Assembly: GCF_002234675.1 (NCBI RefSeq)
Contig: NC_019859.2
Span: forward strand, 1,131,740-1,195,739
Direction: 5' to 3'
DNA length: 64,000 nucleotides
Source: Oryzias latipes
Lineage: Eukaryota; Chordata; Actinopteri; Beloniformes; Adrianichthyidae
Part shown: positions 1 through 9,900 of the stretch, in pieces
How the letters are laid out: each line of letters begins with the position of its first letter
Numbering within the stretch: position 1 is the first letter of the stretch
The notes under the pieces: generated by a model
What the model saw: only the letters and a program-made list of their open reading frames with translations
Told to the model about the DNA's origin: nothing
Databases searched by the model: none
Translations under genes and position numbers: made by a program

Positions 1-402
1 GAAAAGGAGGACCTGCTGAAGTGGCCCAGATCCTCTGAGCTGATGGGACCCCCCCCCCCCCCCCCCCCCTTCTGCCTGCTGCTGCAACAAGCTTCAGCTC
101 TGGGGCTGAGTGGAAATCGAGTTGGGAACTGTCCGTTCATGACCTGGAGAAAACCCTCAGACTCCTGGTTTCACAATCTGAATCACCGGAGCGGATTTCA
201 TGCTTTTATTTTGGCAGGGACAGCTTCCTGGAACTTTCTATTTGCCGTCTGGCTGAGAGAAGTTCCATTGAAAACTCTAATTCTGTGCTGATTGTCATTT
301 TCATGAGGAAGGAGGCGGGGCAAACGTCCCCGGCGCTGAGGCCACCGCTCCGTTGGAAACAGAGACTCGCTCCTCATGAAAAGTCCTTTGGAGTCGGCGG
401 CG
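1..402. other. 3' flank / 3' UTR of slc43a1
   Basis: No coding exon is visible here. A poly(C) run lies at about 50-69. On the minus strand this is the region just downstream of the slc43a1 stop codon, so at least the part from about 190 to 402 is probably its 3' UTR. Confidence 0.5.
205..210 (-). terminator. Candidate poly(A) signal of slc43a1
   Basis: AATAAA on the minus strand, about 190 nt beyond the slc43a1 stop codon. It is the first canonical hexamer downstream. No transcript evidence is available, so other sites further left are possible. Confidence 0.45.
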
Positions 403-3400
403 TTACGCCGTTAACCCGCTGGACGCCTCTTCAACCTCCAAGAGGCCGTTGACCTGGCCCGCCGCCGTCCTGGCGTCCGTCTGGATCAGAAGAGCCATTT
501 CGCTCTCGGACTGGCTGGAGGGCATCAGAGTCCGGGCCGCCTGCACCTTCAGCAGGCTCCGGCGGTGCTGGAACAGGTAACACGGCAGCAGGAACCCGGC
601 TAGGGACAGGACCAGGAGCCCCACGTTGATCTGCCGGGAGAATCCCACGTCAGCTCGCCGTCCACAGCTGCTGACGGCGGACGGCGTCTCTTACCCAGTG
701 GGGGTCTCCGTTCAGGTGTCCCACCATCAGCATGAAGAGCGGCTGCTGGAGTAAGGCGAAGGCGGCGCTGATCATTGACTGCATTCCTGTCAGAGACCCA
801 AAGTGGTTGGACGGGTACCTGGAACGAGGACAGAGGATGATGATGATGATGGTGATGATGATGAGCTCCTACGTCAGTGTCAGTCGTCAGGTCACTGCAG
901 CTCCTCTGAGGCGACAGCAGAACCGAAACCCATGTGGTGGTGAGGGGGGGTCCTACTCCAAAGAGAGATCTTCCATCCATCCAGTTCCTGAAACCCACTC
1001 AACCACTTTCTGGGTCACGGGGTGGCTGGAGCCTATCCTAGCTCCTGTTTGGTGAAGGCGGGGTTCCCCCAGGACAGGTTGTCAGTCCGTCAGAGCCACA
1101 CAATCCCACACACACTCACACCTACACTGGAAAAATGTCCACAAAACAAGACGAAACTTTGAAAATACAGATGTAGAAGTGGGAAAAACCTGCAAATAGA
1201 ACAGTTTTTCTTGATTTTTTTAAAAATAAGTTGAGATGTCCTCTTCTTTTAGGACTAAATTTCATAGAAATATAAACACATATTTAGGTATGCTGCTCTG
1301 AAAATTGAGATCATTGTGTAAGAGTGAATGGCCTTCAAAGTGTGCATGATCACTTTTTAACGCACGCCGTGGAAGCCTGAACCGTCCTCCGCTTCAGGCT
1401 TCCACGGCATGCGTTAAAAAGTGATCATGCACACTTCGAAGCCCATTAACCCGCTTATACCATGGTCACTTACAAAAGAAAGAAATAGTAACCTGTTTTT
1501 AGTCCTTAATTCTTGTTTTTTTTTCCAATTTGGATCGCTTTTCCGTACCACGTGGCAAATAGCCCACGTTGCGCCGCACCACCGCTGCAGTCAAGACTCT
1601 GCGATAGATATATGCTGATCTTTCCGATGGGTTGAATAAAGCATCAGTTCAGAGAGAAAGTTCTCCTCTTACTGCTTGTTTTTGTCTAGATGATGAAGCT
1701 AAAGGTTGTTTTAAAGAAGTCGGCGCAGTGATACTAAACATTTAAGCTAGGTGACCGGAACTTCTTTTTTCACCCTGCGGTTATCCTGTGGTATTTCACT
1801 TTTTAATGCACACCCAGGAGCCAATCAGAATCGAGTATTCACCCGGACCGTGGTAAATGTTTTAATATATGCATGAGCTTTCATCTGTGAGGTAGGAACA
1901 TAGTCATGCAGAGATGATGATACTTTCCCCCCAAAACTGTTAGTGCTCCAACAGTCCTGCTGTTCTCATTTCTAGAACAATTAAGTCAAATAGGACCAGA
2001 ATGAAACATTCAAGACCAAGTTGGCAAAATTATAGGACAATTTTGGGTAAAAACTAGTTTCATTACAGATGTCACTTAAAATAAAATGTTCTCCACAAGA
2101 TATTCAAGATTGTAACAAACTGTTACATAATACTGAAAAGTTACTAGTGAGGAAGTATTCTCAAGTGTAGAAAGATGACAGAAATACTTGGCTATATTTA
2201 GTATTTTGTTAGTATTGGGGCATTTTGGAGTCACTTCTGTAGTTGGACTGTAGGAGGAAACTGACGGAGGCCGACTCATGAACCGGCAGAACTCCACACA
2301 GAGAGCTCCCCTCTGGGATTTGAACCCTCTTGACTTGAGGTGAGGGTGCTAACCACTACACCACCATGCAGTCTGTTGGACCTGTGGGACAGTCTGAACC
2401 TGAGCAGGTTTATGTGGAGAGAGGGTAAATGTTGAAAACTTTAATGTTAAAAGGGTTTGGCCTGAAGCAAACACGGTGGTGGTGCCATCATGATATGACC
2501 TGCAGCTGCACGGCCACAGTGGGATGAGGGTCTGAATCTGAGGCTGAGACTCCAGATCTCCATCAGTGGAGTCCGTTCAGGTCTGAGGAGGACCTGCGTT
2601 ATGCCCCTCCCCCTCTCACCGGGCGTTAACCTTTGGGCTTCACACGGTGCAGACGTGTCACTCACACGGCGTGGTACAGGCCCCCACAGCAGGAGTGGAT
2701 GAAGCCCCTCACCATGGTGTGCAGCACGAAGGCCCCCAGCTGTGAAGGAGCACACATGCATGGATCCAGCTGCGTTTGGTGGAGACCTGCAGAACTCACC
2801 TCTCTTTTCTGCTCACCTGGACGGGCAGGTTGTCGATCAGAGAAATGACCCCGAAGACGACCAGGAGGAGGTTGGTGAAGATGAACGCCGTGATGGCGTT
2901 GGTCAGCTTTTGGATCTTTTTGTCTCTGGTTGGAGGATCTGATTTGCTGCCGGAGGGGGGAGACCGACAGTGGATCTTTATGTCAGTGATCTCTGAGCAG
3001 CAAAAGAGGAGGAATCCAGACGGAACCGGCTGCAGATCCTCCTCTCACCTCCTGCTGGGACTCTCCTCCTCACACTCCTTCATCCTCCAGTCCATGATGT
3101 AACCGATGAGAGGACACGTCACCAGACACAGCAGCTGCATCGTGCCGAAGACGGACGAGTAGAACCCGACTGTGGGAGACAGCAGACCTGAGCGTCTAAA
3201 CGTGAAAAATGTCTAAACGTGAAAAACGTCTAAACGTGATAAACGTCTGAACGTGAAAAACGTCTGAACGTGAAAAACGTGTAAACGTGAAAAACGTCTG
3301 AACGTGAAAAACGTCTGAACGTGAAAAACGTCTGAACGTGAAAAACGTCTGAACGTGAAAAACGTCTAAACGTGAAAAACGTCTGAACGTGAAAAACGTC

Positions 3401-6400
3401 TAAACCTGAAAAACGTCTAAACGTGAAAAACGTCTAAACCTGAAAAACGTCTAAACCTGAAAAACGTCTAAACGTGAAAAATGTCTAAACCTGAAAAATG
3501 TCTAAACGTGAAAAATGTCTAAACCTGAAAAATGTCTAAACGTGAAAAACGTCTAAACCTGAAAAACGTCTAAACGTGAAAAACGTCTAAACACTGTGGG
3601 TTCTGCATCCTATGAGAGAATGTACAGCACCCAAGTCAGCGTTAGTGCAACAACACAACCCTTCACAACCACAACAACACAACCCTTCACAGCCACAACA
3701 ACACAACCCTTCACAACCACAACAACACAACCCTTCACAACCACAACAACACAACCCTTCACAACCACAACAACACAACCCTTCACAACCACAACAACAC
3801 AACCCTTCACAACCACAACTACACAACCCTTCACAACCACAACAACACAACCCTTCACAACCACAACAACACAACCCTTCACAACTACACAACCCTTCAC
3901 AACTACAACGACACACCTTTTCACAACTTCAACAACACAACCCTCTACAACTACAACAACACAACCCTCTACAGCTGCAACAACACAACCCTTCACAACA
4001 ACACAACCCTTCACAACCACAACAACACAACCCTTCACAACAACACAACACTTCACAACTGCAACGTAACAACCCTCTACAACTACAACAACACAACCCT
4101 CTACAGCTGCAACAACACAACCCTTCACAACTACACAACCCTTCACAACTACAACGACATAACCTTTCACAACTGCAACAACACAACCCTCTACAACTAC
4201 AACGACACAACCCTTCACAACAACACAACCCTTCACAACTGCAACGACACAACCCAAGAAGCTAAAATCCTGTAGACTTTTATCGAGAAATAAACAGCTT
4301 TTAGACATCTTGATAATTCTCGTTTTGTCATGTTTTTTTGTAGTTCAAGTTATTCAAGTTATAAACGGACCAATCAGATGCTTCAATGAAAGTAGGTGGA
4401 GCCTGCTGGCCACCACGTCCAACATTCAAAGTGTTTGACAGATTTTGTGTAGCCTGCTTTTACGAGGTGGAGGTGTGGCCTTCCAACAAGCTGACTCCTG
4501 ATAGGTGAGAGTTGTTGCCATAGAAACTTTGACTCAGACCGACCCGGACCAATCACAGCTCACTGATGACCTCTTGTCTGGATGGAGGTTGATATGGAAC
4601 CATCACTGAGTTCTAACCCAGAATAATCCAGAACATCTTCCATTTTCTGTAACACACCAATGGCTTTGCGTGTTTCTCCTTCTCTGTTTCCACATCTTGA
4701 TGAGTTCTACAATCACGACTCCTGAGGATTTATTTACCCCACAGCATTCAGCTCCGTCTATTTTAAGTGAAACCTGCGACGCCACGCCGCCTCCGGACGA
4801 TTACCTTGCTCCTCTGCCTCCCTCTGCAGCTCCTCTGAGGCTGAAAAAGACAACAGAAAGAGATCAGCAAACCTACTTCAGCGTTCCCGTGGTAACAGCT
4901 GATGCTTGGCCTCATCGTTGTTCTGCAAAAAGGCAGCTTTAAAGGTGCAGGTTCGATTCCCCTCAGCTCTGCTGCCTATGTGCAGTCTCTGTGTCAGGGT
5001 CCCTTCAGTAACTTTTCTGGGTTTCTGGTCTGTCTAATAGAGATTCTATTATTATTCGATTGTACCACTTTCACCTGAGAGTGCAACCGTGTGCATTAGG
5101 CACAGACACCCCCCTGAGGTGGTTGGTACGACCCACTTCCTACAGAGACAGAACCTGAGGACCTCTGCTCCACAGTAACGCTTGGATTCACAAAGGTGAC
5201 TGTTCTTACGGTGGGGGTCACCATGAATGACCAGGAACTCCAGCATCTTGTTCATCGCTCCCATGAAGAAGATGACCCTGAGCTGGGTGATCGCCATGGT
5301 GACCACGCTCCACAGGAAGATGGGGGAACACACAGAACGGCAGAGCGGCACCGAGGCTGGGGAGGGACAGATGAGACGGGGGTGAGAGCAGGATCCCGTC
5401 AGGGAAGAAGCTGGCTTGAGAAGATGCAGCAGAGGGTTGCAGGTCGTTCCGGCTCAGGGGTCAGAATGTTTCCCCGTGTCTGAAGGAAACTCGTTTAGGA
5501 GGATTTTAAGGTTCAGGGTTGTTGCTCCTGCAGCTCCTGCTGAAACAAAACTAAAAGAAGAGCAGCTGAGTCACAGTTTTCTGCCTCAGGTTGGTGCACC
5601 TTCACCTGAAGGTCTCAAACATGCCGTCAAACGTTTGCATGGAGTTTCTATCCAGAAACTGTATGAGGAGACGGTGAGAGACGTTTGGAGACCTTCAGGA
5701 GGACTCAGGTGGAAGCAGCGTTACCCAAACACTCCTTCAGCTTCTTCCTTTGAAAACCTTCTGGAGGATTCTACACTTCCTCTGGAACAGTGAAGGTCAA
5801 CCTAAAGTCAGCATCTGACCTGAAACGCAGGAAAAACGCACCGTTGCCTTTGCTTTGGGGGTCTCGCTGCTCACAGTCCTGCTTCCTGGCCCCCACGGTG
5901 TCCGTCATGACGGTCAGGTGGGTGACGTACCTGTCCCCGGTCAACCGGTCCTCGGACACCACCCTGTCCAGCCGGAGCTTCTTCCTGCAGAGACACGAGG
6001 GAAAAGGCGTTTTGGCGGAAACGTTCAGGCTGAGATCAGCTGATGAAACTAAACTCTCTTTGTTAGGTCGGTCGAAGCTCCATCATGTTCCTGAGGAACT
6101 GCGCATAAATTCAGGTGGAACTTTCCTCTGGTTTGCTGCGTCTGACGTTCTGGTTCTGACCCGGAGCCTGCAGACTCATGACGGATCAGAGGCGAGAACC
6201 CGCCTCCTCCAGAGCGAGGGGCCCCACCTCCTTCAGAAAACATCATTCATGCTTCCATCTGTGACGCCGAGTCGTCCAGCCCCTGACCATGACACCACCG
6301 TCACCGTGTTTGACTGTTGCTTCTCAGTTTGAGGTCCACCTCAACGTTCTCCTTCCAGAAAGTTCCTCTTCCGCTCCAGAATGTCCGTCACAGACTTTGG

Positions 6401-6950
6401 TAGATGTTTGTGAGACTTTGTGGAGGTTTCCACCATGGAGTCTCCTCCATGTTTGTCTCTTTTAATCCTCCATAGTCGTATTTCTGGCTGCAGATGAACG
6501 TTTTTTCCCTAATCAATAAATCATTCTTTGACTTTACATTGTCTTTTCTTTATGTGGGTTATTTTCCTGATTTGACCTGCAGTCTGACAAATTAACCAGA
6601 ATGAGGAGAAAACGTCTTTTTTTTACGTCACTGACTTCAGGTCGTGTTTGGAACTGAATGGGATGATTAAAGGTCTGCAGTAGAGAGGGAGCAGAACATC
6701 TGCACTGACGTGTATCTGATGTCTTCAGGAGCAGGAAAGGATTCGCCGGGCCAGTTCAGCAGACAGTTGAGGATGACCATGCAGGCCAGGCCGGTCCAAA
6801 CCCACATGATGACCCGGAACGACGCTCCAAGGTCATAGATCAGCTGGTGAGCATGAGGAGGGGGACCATGTAAGGACATAAAAATGAGGAAGCTGCTTTA
6901 TAGATATAGTAGTTACTGCATATATTTGTTCCTTTATGTGGATCTGACAG

Positions 6951-6984
<34 letters not shown>

Positions 6985-9900
6985 CACGTGTGCGCGCACC
7001 TTGACACCAGGAAAGGTGACGGCTGAAGAGGCGTAGGATCCGATCATCAGGGAGAGGATGGTGGATCGGATGTTCCCAAACATGTTCGGCAGCTGCAGGA
7101 AAATCCGCAGAAACAACAAAGAATTGATGAAAATGTCACTTTCACTTAACTCTACTGTGAGGTTCTAATGTTTTCTATTTATTTCCTGCATTAATGACAG
7201 TTTCTCCCACTTTGTCCGCAGTGAAGCTCTTCATGCTGCTGATTTTGGGAGGAAATAAAGTGATAACAACCTTTTATTCTGCAGGTCGTTATCATGCGGA
7301 CGACCGGCGTAAGAACAGGAGCCCCCACCACCAGAGAGAGAGAAAGCCCGGGGGTTCTGAGAGACCCGTCCCAACCTGGAAGGGTTCTGGTTCAGGTCAA
7401 CACAGGACAGAGGCACAAACCAGCAGACCAGGGTCTGTGACAGATGGGCCCTTGAACACATGCAGCCCATGGGGGCCCAGCCCGACCCAACCTGCCCCAA
7501 CCTGCCCCAACCCGCCCCAACCCGCCTCAACCTGCCCCAACCCGCCCCAGGCCTGGAGGCAGGAGAATCCTACAACCTTAAAGATACTGCTTCCTGTTTG
7601 GACTGAAAGGCTATTTCTGGAGAACGTTTCCACACAGCAGCTCACAAACTGCAGAGATGACTCCAGACGCCCACTGGGCGTGCCCAGTCCAGGCCTGGCT
7701 CACAGTCAGGCGGTGGGAGGGGGGTCAGAGCGGTGGGTGTGTGGACGGGCAGGTCCAGGATTGGCTGGAAGGCCTCGTGAGAATGTGTGACATGTGGAAC
7801 AGCATGTGCTGTGGCCCGCATCGCTGGGATGTTCCCCAGCTCCCTTCAGTCAGACTGAAACCAAACTGGAGTTTGGCCTGTCAGAGTCCGGAGGGAGGAT
7901 CTGGTCTGTAGGATCTGGTCTGTAGGATCTGGTCTGTAGGATCAGGTCTGTAGGATCTGGTCTGTAGGATCTGGTCTGTAGGATCAGGTCTGTAGGATCA
8001 GGTCTGTAGGATCTGGTCTCTAGGATCTGGTCTGTAGGATCTGGTCTGTAGGATCAGGTCTGTAGGATCTGGTCTGTAGGATCTGGTCTGTAGGATCAGG
8101 TCTGTAGGATCTGGTCTGTAGGATCTGGTCTGTAGGATCAGGTCTGTAGGATCAGGTCTGTAGGATCTGGTCTGTAGGATCTGGTCTGTAGGATCTGGTC
8201 TGTAGGATCTGGTCTACAGAGACCATCAAGAAAACCTCTCTGATCCAAAGATCTGATTGTTAGCTTCCTGTGAAAAGGATCTTCTCTGGATCCACCTTAC
8301 TTTCCGTTAAGCCAGAACTGCGCGGTAAAAGTAGTCATCCAGTACAATTCAAAAATGAAATGACCTACAACAACGGCACAGGGGTAGAGTGGTCAGCCTC
8401 TGGCAGGTTTAGTTCTTGTCCTTGGGGTAGACATAGAACCCTGCAGTGCCCAGGGGGCTGGTTAGCGTCTATGGTGAAGATGCTCCACAAAGCAGGACTT
8501 TGGTCCAGACCTGAACCTTCATGGTCCGATGGGTTCATCAGAACCGGCGCGTGGCAGCACGCCACGTTTTTTCTTCACGTGTAAACAAGCCAAAGATGGA
8601 GGGAAAGTCTGCTCCTCGCCCGTGTTTACCGCTGTTTGGAACAGAGCGGGACCGTTTACAGTACGGCTGTCAGCTCAGATTTACTTTGTGAACCTTCAGC
8701 AGGAACCAGAACACCAGCAGACCGACGGGCCGGGCTTCTGGGTTCTGGTTCCCTGAAAGAGCCGCAGATCCAACAATGTCCAACAGGGGGCAGGCTAAGA
8801 AGAGAGACTGAGAGGCGGACTGATGCAGAACAAATCCTGTGGCTGTTTCAAGCAGGGGACCGAAAAAAACATTTAAAACACACACGACTTATGCACGCGT
8901 GTGTGTGTGCGTGTGTGTGCAGGTGTGTGTGTGTGTGTGTCAGCCTCACTGTCAGAGAGGTGAAGGTCAAGCAGATTCCTCCAAAGCCGTTGAGGCAGAC
9001 AGCGAGGAAGATGAGGATGGAAAAGACTGATGAAGAAAAACAGCTGACATGAAAAAAATTGTGTTGATCTTTTTTTCCCTCTAACATTCGTAGGAAAATC
9101 AAGTTTTTTAACACAACAAGCTTTTTTAACTGTACCTGTTTTACATAAGCTCTCATTTTTATTTATTTTACGTTTAAAATGTTTACATTTTGATTGTAAA
9201 GGCCTGTTCACACCGGGACGAATTTCGCCGGCGATTTTCGCCGACGTTTAACGCCTCGTGACTAAACAAAGGGCCCCAATGAGAGTGTGCACACCGACGC
9301 GAAAAAACGCCAGGCGTTAAAGCGTCAAAAAAAAAAAACGCCTCGGGTTCGTTTTTTTTTTTCGACGCGTCGCGTCGAAATCTACTCGACCAATGAGAAT
9401 GGCGCTTTTGCTCACGTGTCTGGAGCTTCTGAAGTTACAGTAAAACACAACTTGGGGGCGCTCAAACACAAAACTGCCTTGCTGAGCACACATACCAGCG
9501 AAGAAGATAGACGCCAAGTAGCGTCTACACACAGCCGCGAAACAATAATGACGGACATTCTAAAATATCCCCGAACCAAGCACCAGTTGGAGCTACTGGT
9601 GCTTGAAATATTCATGTTTTCTTTGTTTGATTCTGACAAGCGTGTAAATACTTGCTCTCTTCTTCTGAGTGAAAAGCGACTTTCAGAAGCGTAAACTTGC
9701 GCAGCGCCACCTTGTGTACAGGAGTATTTCTGTTTTACATTAAGCGCCATCTAATGTCAGGGAATGAAATTGCATGTTCACTCCACTCATCGTCAGCGAA
9801 AATCGCCTGGGTGTGAACACAAAAAACGTGGCGAAAAACGCTGGCGAATAACGCCTGGCGAATATTCGTCCCGGTGTGTACGGGCCTTAAATGTGATTTA

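Noticed and set aside
3587-4308. Cys/Gly, Val/Lys and Thr/Gln-rich frames
   Set aside because: Translations of the C/A-rich minisatellite in slc43a1 intron 8; open only because of unit length.
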